The position numbers and the translations under genes were made by a program. Below, piece by piece: positions 16,254-24,466 of a stretch of DNA of 47,186 bases. Positions within the stretch are counted from its first letter, which is position 1, and each line of letters opens with the position of its first letter. The notes under the pieces are model-generated. The model was not told the DNA's origin. It ran no database searches and saw nothing but the letters and a program-made list of their open reading frames with translations. The DNA is from Alphaproteobacteria bacterium. GTDB lineage: Bacteria > Pseudomonadota > Alphaproteobacteria > Bin95. The stretch is taken from NCBI GenBank assembly GCA_022826185.1, contig JAJDVH010000125.1, forward strand, positions 1 through 47,186. Reading direction: 5' to 3'.

Positions 16254-16994
16254 TCAGGCCAGCCGGCGCCGGTAGAGGGCGAACAGGCGCTCCCAGTGCC
16301 GCTCCGCCGCCGGCAGGTCGTAGCACCAGCGCTCGGGGAAGGCGAAGCCGTGATGCACGCCCGGATAGATCTCCAGCTCGCCCGGATTTCCCGAGGCGTC
16401 GAACAGCGTGCGCAGTTCGGCCACCATGTCCGGCGGCGCCAGGTCGTCATGCTCGGCGCAGGCGATGTAGAGTTCGCCCTTCGCGCGGCCCAGCGAAAGA
16501 TGCGGGCTCTCCTCGGCGTCCGAAACCAGCCAGGTGCCGTAGAAGGACGCCGCCGCGGCAATCCTGTCCGGATAGCGGGCTGCGGCCGCCAGCGTGTAAG
16601 GCCCGCTCATGCAATAGCCGTGCGCGCCCACCGGGCCGGGGGCTGCGTCGGCCTGCCCGTCGAGCCAGGCCAGCATGTCCCCCACATCTTCCATGACGGG
16701 AGGGATCGTCATCGCCGTGCGCACGGCCCGCATGGCGGCGTGGTCGTCACTGCCTGCCGTCAGCACGTCGGGACCGTATTTCGTGTCCCGGCCGGCGCGG
16801 TAATAGAGGTTCGGCAGCAGCACGAAGTAGCCCACCGACGCCAGCCGCCGGGCCATCCGGTACAGCTCCTCGCGAATGCCGGGCGCGTCCATCAGCATCA
16901 GCACGGGCGGGAACGGCCCGCCCCGCTCCGGCCGGCAGGTGAAGGTTTCCATCGCGCCCGCGCGCGTTTCGATATCGACGATGTTCTCGATCAT
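16254..16994 (-). CDS. Dienelactone hydrolase-family protein
   Basis: A 246-residue alpha/beta hydrolase. The nucleophile is Cys128 in GAHGYCMSGPYTLAA, replacing the usual Ser, as in dienelactone hydrolases. The oxyanion region is VLMLMDAPGIREE, and the catalytic His lies in YPGVHHGFAFPER. The acidic residue should fall in the segment around IACAEHDDLAPPD. Dienelactone hydrolases open lactone rings in aromatic catabolism, but many homologues have other substrates. The gene is divergent from the thiol-dioxygenase-like gene with 91 bases between the starts, and 81 bases upstream of livG on the same strand. Confidence 0.9.
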   Translation of the reverse strand: MIENIVDIETRAGAMETFTCRPERGGPFPPVLMLMDAPGIREELYRMARRLASVGYFVLLPNLYYRAGRDTKYGPDVLTAGSDDHAAMRAVRTAMTIPPVMEDVGDMLAWLDGQADAAPGPVGAHGYCMSGPYTLAAAARYPDRIAAAASFYGTWLVSDAEESPHLSLGRAKGELYIACAEHDDLAPPDMVAELRTLFDASGNPGELEIYPGVHHGFAFPERWCYDLPAAERHWERLFALYRRRLA

Positions 16995-17085
16995 GGCGGC
17001 CCCTCTCCCTCCGTTCCCGCCGCACTATACAGCGCCGGGGAAATGGGCCACCATTTTCTCCGGAACCGGACCGGAGGAGCGCCCG

Positions 17086-17643
17086 ATGCACGCCTCGGAT
17101 ATCGTCTTCGCCCTCAAGGAGGCCGCGGAAGGCCCGCATGCGCTCCAGAATGTCCGCCGCGTGCTGAACGACTGGCGCGGGCGCATCGACGAGATTGCGG
17201 CGGCGCTCGACTTCATTCCCGGCACTGACGGCAACGCCAACCAGGCCTTCTACCGCACGCCGGAGCTCAGCGTTCTCAAGGTGCTGTTCCCCTCCGGGCG
17301 GCGGACGCCGCCGCACGACCACGGCTCCTGGGCGGCGATCCTGGTGCTTTCGGGCTCGGAAAAGAACACAATCTACCGCCGCGGCGATGACGGCCTTGAA
17401 TACGCGAACGAGGCCGTGCTGACACCGGGCTCGCTGCTGACCATGCCGGCCGACGCCGCGCATGTGGCCGAATGCCTGGGGGACGAGCCGGCCATCGGGC
17501 TGCATGTCTATGGCGGCGACGTGCTGGGCGTCGAGCGCAGCATGTGGGACCCGGAGACGCTCGAAGAACACCCGCTCAAGTGGGACCATTACGAGGTCCT
17601 GGCGCAGAAGGCGTCCGGGGCCGGCAAGCCGCCGCTGACCTGA
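17086..17643 (+). CDS. Cysteine dioxygenase-like cupin (thiol dioxygenase family)
   Basis: A 185-residue cupin of the cysteine dioxygenase family. The three predicted iron ligands are His77 and His79 in PPHDHGSWA and His126 in DAAHVAEC. The N-terminal half is helical, as usual for this family. The enzymes oxidise a thiol (cysteine, 3-mercaptopropionate or related) to a sulfinate using O2 and Fe(II); which thiol is used here cannot be read. The start at ATG 17086 has GGAGGAGC upstream; a longer open frame through the divergent promoter region was rejected. It lies 53 bases before the selenocysteine peroxiredoxin gene on the same strand, suggesting a thiol/peroxide-related pair. Confidence 0.85.
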   Translation: MHASDIVFALKEAAEGPHALQNVRRVLNDWRGRIDEIAAALDFIPGTDGNANQAFYRTPELSVLKVLFPSGRRTPPHDHGSWAAILVLSGSEKNTIYRRGDDGLEYANEAVLTPGSLLTMPADAAHVAECLGDEPAIGLHVYGGDVLGVERSMWDPETLEEHPLKWDHYEVLAQKASGAGKPPLT

Positions 17644-17696
17644 CGCGCGCGTTCCGCGGCCGTTCCAATTTCCATTTCCCGTGCAGAAGGAGAGCC

Positions 17697-18143
17697 ATGC
17701 TCATGGCTGAAACCGGCAAACCCGCCCCGGCATTCCGGGTCGACAACCAGGACGGCGCGCCCGTCGGCCTGGAGGACTTCGCCGGGCGGAACCTGCTGAT
17801 CTGGTGGTATCCGAAGGCCGACACGCGCGGTTGAACCATCGAAGGCAACGGGTTCCGTGACCGAATCCAGGACTTCGAGGCCAAGAACACCGCAATCGTC
17901 GGGTGCAGTTTCGACACGCCGGAGGACAACAGGGCCTTCCGCGACAAGTTCTCCTTCCCGTTCGACCTGCTGAGCGATTCCGACAGGGCCATGTCGATCG
18001 CCTACGGCGCGGCGGCGGACGCCGGGGCCGAACGGCCGAAGCGCATCTCGGTGCTGGTCGGCCCCGACGGAAAGGTCGTCAAACGCTACGACGCGGTGAC
18101 GCCCGCCGACCACCCGGACGAGGTGCTCGCCGACCTGGGCTGA
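17697..18143 (+). CDS. Peroxiredoxin selenoprotein (Sec46 encoded by TGA)
   Basis: A 148-codon BCP/PrxQ-like peroxiredoxin read through an in-frame TGA at 17832-17834. The frame starts at ATG 17697 after AGAAGGAG and gives METGKPAPAF-type sequence, then LLIWWYPKADTRG-U-TIEGNGFRD. Peroxiredoxins have the peroxidatic Cys in exactly this place (TPGCTxE), so the TGA replaces the catalytic residue. The same frame then continues for 102 codons with family features (FDTPEDNRAF, FPFDLLSD, VLVGPDGKVVKRY) to TGA 18143. A SECIS-like hairpin follows at the right distance. A resolving Cys at U+5 is absent; the only Cys is Cys70. It should reduce peroxides using a thiol donor. The alternative is a nonsense pseudogene, but the codon identity and position make selenocysteine far more likely. 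Confidence 0.85.
17832..17878 (+). promoter_or_regulatory. Bacterial SECIS element downstream of the Sec codon
   Basis: GGGTTC (17850-17855) pairs with GAATCC (17863-17868), with one G-U pair, around the 7-base loop CGTGACC. A G is the second loop base and lies 23 bases past the TGA. An outer stem TCGAAG (17839-17844) with CTTCGA (17873-17878) extends it. Bacterial SECIS elements need a short stem with a G among the first two loop bases about 16-37 bases after UGA; this fits. SelB would bind here. Confidence 0.7.
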
Positions 18144-18153
18144 CCGGCGCGCG

Positions 18154-19317
18154 TCAGTCGAAGATGAAATGCGGGACGAAACAGGCGTCGTCGGTGGTGA
18201 CGGCGCCTTCGTCCTCGCGGATGCACATGCCGGCCGCCTCGCTCGCCACCAGCCAGACGCCGCACATCGGCCGCCGGCCGTCGAAGGACGGCAGCGGCGC
18301 ATATGCCTGGCGCACGAATCCCTCCGCGCCATAAGGCCCCTCGGGGCCCGTCACCGTCCGGCCGTTCGCCACGAGGACGATGTTCGCCCCCTCCCGCGAA
18401 AGGAGCGGCTTGCGGACATAGCGCCCGCCGAGCGCCTCCGCCCCCGGACCGCCCTCGAAATAGGTCGGCAACAGGTTCGGGTGGCCCTCGAACATTTCCC
18501 ACAGCAGCGCCAGCAGGCCCTTGTTGGACAGCACCGCCTTCCAGCCGGGTTCGATGAACCGGGCGCCCGACCGGGGAATGCGGCTGCCGAACTCCTCCTC
18601 CATCAGCCATTCCCACGGATAGAGCTTGAACAGCCAGCGGATCGGCTGGTCGTCGAGATCGGTAAAGCGCCCGTCTTCGGCAACGCCGATATCCTCGATG
18701 AACATCCGCTGCGTGGCGAGGCCTGCCTGCCGGGCGCAGTCTTCCAGATATTCGATCGTGCCGAGGTCCTCGTCGGTGTCGCGCGCGCAGGCAAGATGCA
18801 ACGGCCCCTCGACGCCGAACCGGCCGAAGGCGTCGACCAGCCGTTCGTGAAGCGAGTTGAACTGGTCGGACCCCTCGGGAATGAGGCCCTGCTCCATCGC
18901 CTGTTCCAGCCAGACCCACTGGAAGATCGCGCTCTCGTACAGCGAGGTCGGCGTGTCGGCATTGTATTCGTAGAGCTTTGCCGGACCCTGCCCGTCATAG
19001 CAAAAGTCCATACGGCCGTAGAGATTGCGTTCGCGGTTGCCCCAGCTATCGGCCACATACCCCCAGAACATTTCCGGGATCGCCAGCCGGCGCAGCAACT
19101 CCTCGTTCGCCACGGCCCGCTCGACGACCTCGAAGCACATCTGCTCCAGCTCCTCCGCCGGGTCTTCGAGGTCGTCCTCGATTTCCCGAAGCGTGAAGCG
19201 GTAGGCGTGGCTCTCGTCCCAGTAGCGCTCGCCATCGGGCGTATGGAAGCTGAAGCCGTGCTCGGCGGCCGTCCGCTGCCAGTTCTCGCGCGGCCTGACC
19301 GCCCGGCGCTCCATCAA
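18154..19317 (-). CDS. Glutathionylspermidine synthase-family ATP-grasp protein (YgiC-like)
   Basis: A 387-residue protein matching the C-terminal synthetase domain of glutathionylspermidine synthase, found alone in YgiC/YjfC-type proteins. Recognised parts are WDESHAYRFT, FCYDGQGPAKLYEYNADTPT near residue 106-125, FKLYPWEWLMEEEF, IEPGWKAVLSNKGLLALLW and the C-terminal YVRKPLLSREGANIVL nucleotide-binding loop. The family ligates a peptide-like acid to an amine with ATP; the true substrate of the stand-alone members is not established. It overlaps the YgiB-like gene by four bases, the same pairing seen in Escherichia coli ygiB-ygiC. Confidence 0.9.
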   Translation of the reverse strand: MMERRAVRPRENWQRTAAEHGFSFHTPDGERYWDESHAYRFTLREIEDDLEDPAEELEQMCFEVVERAVANEELLRRLAIPEMFWGYVADSWGNRERNLYGRMDFCYDGQGPAKLYEYNADTPTSLYESAIFQWVWLEQAMEQGLIPEGSDQFNSLHERLVDAFGRFGVEGPLHLACARDTDEDLGTIEYLEDCARQAGLATQRMFIEDIGVAEDGRFTDLDDQPIRWLFKLYPWEWLMEEEFGSRIPRSGARFIEPGWKAVLSNKGLLALLWEMFEGHPNLLPTYFEGGPGAEALGGRYVRKPLLSREGANIVLVANGRTVTGPEGPYGAEGFVRQAYAPLPSFDGRRPMCGVWLVASEAAGMCIREDEGAVTTDDACFVPHFIFD

Positions 19318-19850
19318 CCGCCGCCGCCGAAACCCGTGGCGCGCGCTCGCGCGCCGAACCCGCCGCGTTGCTGCGTGTAGAGTTTCTGGGCAGGCCGTCC
19401 GGCGGCGCGCTCGGAGACCTTCGTGCGGCCGACCTGGTTGCCGACCGAGCGGTTGTCGGCCGTGCGGAAGGACTTGCGGTCGTCCTGCGAACGGTAGAGA
19501 GGCTGCGTATAGGCCCTGCCGCCCATCATCTGCCCCATCATGAACCCCGCCATGAGGGGCATGAACACGCTGCCGCCGGCATTGGTCGTGTATGGCGAAA
19601 CCTCGCAGCCCTTAGCGCCGAAGTCGGCTTCGCAATCGGCCTGCGAGGCGTATTTGGGCGCAACCTCGGCGTGCTGCGCCTTCGCCGCATCGAACTCGCC
19701 GTAGCATTGCTCCGCGGTCAGCCCCTGCTCGGCGACGCATTGCTCCACGGTCTCGAAGATCGCCGCGTCGGTCTTCGGCTCCTCGCACGCGGTCAAGGTC
19801 AGCGCCGACGTGCCCATCATCACCAGGGCGATCCTGCCTGAGCGTTTCAT
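19314..19850 (-). CDS. DUF1190 (YgiB-like) lipoprotein
   Basis: A 178-residue exported protein. The start MKRSGRIALVMMGTSALTLT is followed by A-Cys22, a lipobox (LTAC), so it should be a lipoprotein. The body has paired cysteines in QCVAEQGLTAEQCYGEF and DCEADFGAKGCEVSP, then a Met/Gly-rich stretch (FMPLMAGFMMGQMMGG) and a Gly/Arg-rich tail with GFGGGG, as in YgiB. Function is unknown; some YgiB relatives have been linked to envelope properties. It is the first gene of the pair with the ATP-grasp gene, coupled by an ATGA overlap. Confidence 0.85.
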   Translation of the reverse strand: MKRSGRIALVMMGTSALTLTACEEPKTDAAIFETVEQCVAEQGLTAEQCYGEFDAAKAQHAEVAPKYASQADCEADFGAKGCEVSPYTTNAGGSVFMPLMAGFMMGQMMGGRAYTQPLYRSQDDRKSFRTADNRSVGNQVGRTKVSERAAGRPAQKLYTQQRGGFGARARATGFGGGG

Positions 19851-19878
19851 GGCATCTCCTTCCTGCGGTCCCGAAAGT

Positions 19879-21048
19879 TCAGCGCGCGAGCCGCATCTCG
19901 ACCAGATTGGCGAAATAGCTCGACCCCACGGGCAGGACCTCGTCGTTGAAGTCGTAGCGCGGATGATGCAGGCCGGGATCGTCCCCGGTCACGCCGCCGC
20001 CGAGCCAGATATAGGAGCCCGGCCTTTCCAGCAGCATGTAGGAGAAATCCTCACCGCCCATGACCGGCGCCACGGTTTCGTCCACTTTGGCTTCGCCGAC
20101 GGTCGCCACGGCAGCGGCGGCGGCGAACCCGGTCTCGCGTTCGTGGTTGACCGTCGGCGGATAGCCGCGCTCGTATTCGAAGCCGGCCTGCCCGCCCATC
20201 GCCGCCGCCACGGCCTCGGCGATGCGGGCCATGCCGGCCTCCATGTCGTCGCGCGTGCCGGGATCGAAGGTCCGCACCGTGCCGCACAGCGAGGCGGTAT
20301 CCGGTATGACGTTGAAGGCCGTGCCGGCGTGGAACATGGTCGTGCTGATGACGGCCGACTTGATCGGGTCGGCGGTGCGCGACACCAGGGTCTGCCAGGT
20401 CGTGACGATCTGCGCGCCGATGGCGACCGGATCGACGGAGAGATGCGGCATGGCGGCGTGCCCGCCCTTGCCCTGGACGGTCAGTTCAAACCGGTCGGCC
20501 GCCGCCATCATCGGACCCGGCACGACGCCGATGGTGCCGGCCGGAAGCATGGGCGCATTGTGCAGGCCGTAAACCTCGTCGCAGGGGAAGCGGTCGAACA
20601 ACCCTTCCTCGACCATCTTGAGCCCGCCGGCGCCGCCCTCCTCCGCAGGCTGGAAGATGACATGCACAGTGCCGTCGAAATTGCGCGTCTCGGCGAGATA
20701 TTTGGCCGCGCCGAGCAGCATCGTCGTGTGGCCGTCATGGCCGCAGGCATGCATCCGCCCCGGATTGACGGATTTCCACTCGGAGTCGTTCTCTTCGTCC
20801 ATCGCCAGGCAGTCCATATCGGCGCGCAGGCCGATGGTGCGCCCGGACGAGCCATTGCCGCGGATAACGCCGACCAGACCCGTGCCGGCGATGTTCCGCG
20901 TCACCTCGACGCCCCAGCTCTCCAGCCGCTCCGCGACAAGGTTCGAGGTGCGATGCTCCTCGTAGCCGAGCTCGGGATGCATGTGGAAGTCGCGCCGCCA
21001 CTCGGTCAGCTGCTCGTGGTCGGCGGCGATGGAATTGACGATCGGCAT
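19879..21048 (-). CDS. M20-family amidohydrolase (hippurate/N-acyl-amino-acid hydrolase type)
   Basis: A 389-residue M20D peptidase-family enzyme. Metal-binding features are the HACGHDGHTTMLLGAAKYL segment near residue 98, EEGGAGG near residue 132 and GLHN near residue 156, plus a late His near GEDFSYML. The start of the protein (HEQLTEWRRDFHMHPELGYEE) is also characteristic. It hydrolyses an N-acyl or amide bond of amino-acid conjugates or related molecules in the cytoplasm. The gene follows hemY by six bases on the same strand but is probably functionally unrelated. Substrate unknown. Confidence 0.92.
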   Translation of the reverse strand: MPIVNSIAADHEQLTEWRRDFHMHPELGYEEHRTSNLVAERLESWGVEVTRNIAGTGLVGVIRGNGSSGRTIGLRADMDCLAMDEENDSEWKSVNPGRMHACGHDGHTTMLLGAAKYLAETRNFDGTVHVIFQPAEEGGAGGLKMVEEGLFDRFPCDEVYGLHNAPMLPAGTIGVVPGPMMAAADRFELTVQGKGGHAAMPHLSVDPVAIGAQIVTTWQTLVSRTADPIKSAVISTTMFHAGTAFNVIPDTASLCGTVRTFDPGTRDDMEAGMARIAEAVAAAMGGQAGFEYERGYPPTVNHERETGFAAAAAVATVGEAKVDETVAPVMGGEDFSYMLLERPGSYIWLGGGVTGDDPGLHHPRYDFNDEVLPVGSSYFANLVEMRLAR

Positions 21049-21054
21049 GGGTGT

Positions 21055-22458
21055 TCAAGCCTCCCTGGGTGCTTCCGTTCCGGACGGAGCGGCAACGGCC
21101 GCCATGTTTTCCGTCTCGAGCTCCTGTTCGATAGCGGCGATCGCGGCTGCCTGGTCGGGCGCCGGCGGGGTCGGCGGGGTCGGCGGCCGCCATTCCAGAC
21201 TATCGAAAACTCCGCATTGGGGACAGGTGCCGCGCCATTCGGCGCTCACGGCGCTGCACGCCCGGCAGAACCAGGCCGGGTCCGCCGGCGCCAGTCTCGC
21301 CCGCGCCAGCCAGGTCCTGGCGCCTGCCGTGTCGCCCTCGCCGACCGCGACGCTCGCCATCTGGCGGCATATGCGCGCCGACGCCCCTTCGCCCGCCAGC
21401 GGCTCGACCAGCTTTCTCGCTTCCGCCTGCTGCCCGGCCGCCAGCGCCAGGTCGGCGAGCAGCGAGCGCGTCTCGGGCCGCTCGATATCGCCCTTCAACA
21501 GGCGCTGGCCCTGGGTGAAGCGCACGGCCGGCGTGAGCCGGCTCCACAACGCCTCCAGCGTCTCGCCCAGCAGCGGGTGCGGGGCCTTCGTCCATCCGTC
21601 GCGAAGAAGCTTCTCGGCCCGGCTGCCATGGCCGGCGGCGCCTTCGAGACGCGCAAGGCGGGCCGTCGCCGCCGGCAGGGCGGGATCGAGCTTCCAGGCG
21701 GTGCGGGCGTGACTCAACGCAGAACCCTTGTCTCCGCGTTCTTCCGCGAGACGGGACCGTTCCACGGCGATGACCGCGCGCCTGCGCCTCAGGTCTTCGC
21801 CGCGCACGAGCTTCCTGCCGGCCAGCGCCTCCAGCGCCGCCGACGCGCCGTTCCAGTCGCCGTTGGCCGTCCTGAGGTCGAACAGCGCTTCCAGGACCCA
21901 GGGGGTGCCGGGCCGTTCCTTCTGCGCGCGGGCCGCGATCGCGAGCGCCTCGTCCCGGTCGCCCGAACGGTTCGCCTGCGCCATCAGGCCCCGCAGGCCG
22001 AGCAGGCTGGTCTCCGGCTCGTCCACCATCGCCTGGAAGAACCGCCGGGCCGCACTGTCGTCGCCGTCGAGCTGTGCGGCCTGCGCCGCGAGCAGCAGGG
22101 TCAGCGGCGCGCCGTCGAGCAGCCGGTCGGCCTCGCGGGCCCGTCTCCTGGCCTCGTCGGCCGCGCCTGCCGCAACCGCGACCATGCCAAGGCTCAGCGC
22201 CCGGTATCCCTGCTCGCGGCGCCGCCCGGCCCGCCCGAACCGCATCGCCTGGGGCGCGCGGCGGATCGCGAGCCAGAAGCGGTAAGCGAAGGCGGCCAGC
22301 AGGCCGAAAAAGAGGAGGGCCACCAGAATTGCCCCCGTCGGGGCCTCGACGACCAGATTGCCCAGCCGCAGTTCGACGGCGCCGGGTCTCTGCGCAAGCC
22401 AGACCGCCGCCGCAACCACGACACCGATCTTGGCCAGCGTCCAGAGCAGGCGGATCAT
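21055..22458 (-). CDS. hemY: HemY-family membrane TPR protein with C-terminal zinc ribbon
   Basis: A 467-residue protein with two N-terminal membrane segments (about residues 4-22 and 41-61) followed by a long TPR-like helical region, as in HemY-N domain proteins encoded beside heme genes. The C-terminus has CRAC...CPQC (WFCRACSAVSAEWRGTCPQC), a zinc-ribbon-like pair, then a Pro/Glu-rich tail. This differs from oxygen-dependent protoporphyrinogen oxidase, which shares the symbol. The ATG at 22456-22458 overlaps the upstream gene's TGA by four bases and fixes the start. It may act as an assembly factor for heme enzymes; this is inferred. Confidence 0.85.
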   Translation of the reverse strand: MIRLLWTLAKIGVVVAAAVWLAQRPGAVELRLGNLVVEAPTGAILVALLFFGLLAAFAYRFWLAIRRAPQAMRFGRAGRRREQGYRALSLGMVAVAAGAADEARRRAREADRLLDGAPLTLLLAAQAAQLDGDDSAARRFFQAMVDEPETSLLGLRGLMAQANRSGDRDEALAIAARAQKERPGTPWVLEALFDLRTANGDWNGASAALEALAGRKLVRGEDLRRRRAVIAVERSRLAEERGDKGSALSHARTAWKLDPALPAATARLARLEGAAGHGSRAEKLLRDGWTKAPHPLLGETLEALWSRLTPAVRFTQGQRLLKGDIERPETRSLLADLALAAGQQAEARKLVEPLAGEGASARICRQMASVAVGEGDTAGARTWLARARLAPADPAWFCRACSAVSAEWRGTCPQCGVFDSLEWRPPTPPTPPAPDQAAAIAAIEQELETENMAAVAAPSGTEAPREA

Positions 22459-23723
22459 CTGCCGTCCCTGGCTGTGAACGCCTCCAACTCGGCGTCCGCG
22501 GCCAGCCGGTCCCTGGCGACGGCCAGCCAGGCATCGAAGGGCGCGGGCGCCTCGCTGCCCAGAGCCGAGACCGCGCCCGCGAGATCGCCTTCCTCGACAT
22601 GGGCTTCCGCACGACCGAGCGCCGCATCGACGCTTTCGCCCGGCAGGTCCTTGGAAACCCGGCGAACGCTCACGACTTCGGAAAGCCGCCCGATAACATC
22701 GTCGAGCCACGGCGTTCCGGTGGCGCCGTCCGGCGGCCGGACGGTGCGGGCGCGCGCCAGTTCCTTGAACCGCCGCGCCAGCGCATCCGACGTCGGCAGA
22801 CCCTGTTCGGCGCGCGCCGTCCATGAGCCGAAGCCGGGGCCGCCCGCAGCCTGCACCGCCGCAAGCTCCTCCCTGAACGAAGCGCCCGTATCGACTGCGA
22901 ATCTGAGGCGCGCCACAGCCAGATCGACCGCGGCATCGGCGCCGCCCGAGCGAGCCAGACTCGCGACGGCTTCGCGAAGCGAGGCGAGTTCCGCAAGCGC
23001 CTTGTCCGAAGCTGCTCCAGCCTCCGCGGCCGCGCGGTCCGCGGCCTCGACCCGCGCTGCCAGACCGTCTGTTCCGGGAGCTGCTTCCAGCCCCTCCACA
23101 CGCGCCTGCAACGCCGCAACCGCACTCCTGAGCGCCGCCAACCCCGGGTCCGCCGCGCTTCCCGCCGCGTCCTCGCGCATTGGCCGCGCCTCCAGGCCGG
23201 CGAGCCGCTCCTCGTGATCCGCAATGCGCCCGGCAATCGCCGGGTCCACCGGCGGCTCCGCCCCTTCAAGATCCGAAACACGCCTGTCGAGGTCTTCCAG
23301 CCGTAGGCCAACCCGTTCCTCGAACTGCTCCAGAGCGCTGCGCAACGCCGCCAATTCCCCGGCTGCTGTCCCGAACTGCTGGCGGGCAGCGTCGATCGCG
23401 GCCGATTGGGCGTCCATCTGCGCCCGGTCTGCCGATTCAGCCTCGACTTTCGACATCCGGTCGGCAAGGCGCTCAAGGTCCGCCGTGCTTGCCATGTCCG
23501 GCGGCTTGCCGGCGAGGAAGGCCGCGAGGCGCTCCGGCTGACCGGCGACCAGGTAGCCCAAAGCCAGGATAAGGACGACCGGGAGGAGCCAGAGCAGCAG
23601 GAACAGCCATCCGCGCCGGCGGCGGCGGGTGGCGGCCTTCTCTCCCGGGTCCGCTGCGGGTTCGCCCCCGGCGACTGCCTCGACCTCTATCGGCTCCGCC
23701 TCGTCTGCCGGTCGATCCGTCAT
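22455..23723 (-). CDS. Alphaproteobacterial Mic60/mitofilin-like protein
   Basis: A 422-residue protein. An acidic cytoplasmic N-terminus and a basic RRRRRG patch precede a single membrane segment at about residues 38-61. Then comes a long coiled-coil region (about 80-270, Glu/Ala/Leu-rich heptads) and a C-terminal helical domain of about 130 residues resembling the mitofilin domain. Alphaproteobacterial Mic60 homologues are known to be encoded next to heme genes and to help form intracytoplasmic membrane bends; the context here (hemC, hemD, this gene, hemY) agrees. The membrane-shaping role is from the family and not shown here. Confidence 0.75.
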   Translation of the reverse strand: MTDRPADEAEPIEVEAVAGGEPAADPGEKAATRRRRRGWLFLLLWLLPVVLILALGYLVAGQPERLAAFLAGKPPDMASTADLERLADRMSKVEAESADRAQMDAQSAAIDAARQQFGTAAGELAALRSALEQFEERVGLRLEDLDRRVSDLEGAEPPVDPAIAGRIADHEERLAGLEARPMREDAAGSAADPGLAALRSAVAALQARVEGLEAAPGTDGLAARVEAADRAAAEAGAASDKALAELASLREAVASLARSGGADAAVDLAVARLRFAVDTGASFREELAAVQAAGGPGFGSWTARAEQGLPTSDALARRFKELARARTVRPPDGATGTPWLDDVIGRLSEVVSVRRVSKDLPGESVDAALGRAEAHVEEGDLAGAVSALGSEAPAPFDAWLAVARDRLAADAELEAFTARDGR

Positions 23724-24466
23724 CGCGGTCCTTCGCCGGCAACGCCGGGCGCTTCCAGGATACGGTCCACTTCAGCCATCATCGCCTCGTGATCCGGCCG
23801 GCCGGCAACGCGGACCTCGCGCCAGGCAATGCCTTCCAGAGCCCGGCCCACGGCCTCGCTGAGGACGCAGGCATGAACGGAGCGGCACGAATCGCCGAGG
23901 CCGCTCCCGAGCGCCAATCTAGCAAAGACCGCCGCCGTGCGGGGAGAGAAAAACAGGGCGAGGCGCAGGCGGTCGGCGGCCAATTCCGCGGCAAGCGCCG
24001 GGCTGAACGACTCGACGGCGCGGGCGCGGTAGAGCGTCTCGCGCCGCACGGCGAAACCCGTTTCCTTCAGGCTGCCGACAAGGTCTCCCGCCACGGCCTC
24101 GCCGGAAACATGCAAAAGAGGCCCCTTTGAGGGTCGGCAGCGCGCCGACGCCAGCCGGGCCAGCGCCCGCACGTCGCCCGCGGCGCTCTCGACCCGGATG
24201 AAGCCCGCCGCGCGCGCCTCCCGCGCCGAGGCATCGCCTGTCGCGAATGCCGCCAGATCGCGCCTCGGCGAGGCCGCCGCAAAGGCGCGCACCCCGTTCG
24301 TGCTCGTGAACAGGAGCGCCTGAACCCCGGAAAGATCGAGAGCCGGCGCCGGCAGGAACCCGATCCTGAGCATCGGTTCCACCAGCGCTGTCACGCCGCG
24401 CGCCGCCAGCGCCTCTGTCGTGCGCCCGGCGTCCGGCAGCGGCCGGGTGACGAGGGCCCGGATCAC
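23720..24466 (-). CDS. hemD: Uroporphyrinogen-III synthase
   Basis: A 248-residue HemD. The start is GTG at 24464-24466, overlapping hemC's TGA by four bases; the frame is open far upstream, but the family begins at [31 protein letters not shown] and the [11 protein letters not shown] motif are characteristic, although sequence conservation in HemD is low. It closes hydroxymethylbilane with inversion of ring D to uroporphyrinogen III, the branch point for heme, siroheme and cobalamin. It overlaps the mic60-like gene by four bases. Confidence 0.9.
   Translation of the reverse strand: MIRALVTRPLPDAGRTTEALAARGVTALVEPMLRIGFLPAPALDLSGVQALLFTSTNGVRAFAAASPRRDLAAFATGDASAREARAAGFIRVESAAGDVRALARLASARCRPSKGPLLHVSGEAVAGDLVGSLKETGFAVRRETLYRARAVESFSPALAAELAADRLRLALFFSPRTAAVFARLALGSGLGDSCRSVHACVLSEAVGRALEGIAWREVRVAGRPDHEAMMAEVDRILEAPGVAGEGPR

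Noticed and set aside
19810-23217. A rightward open frame of over 1100 codons
   Set aside because: It lies antisense to the amidohydrolase, hemY and mic60-like genes, has an Arg/Gly/Ala-rich product with no family features, and arises from codon bias in high-GC DNA.
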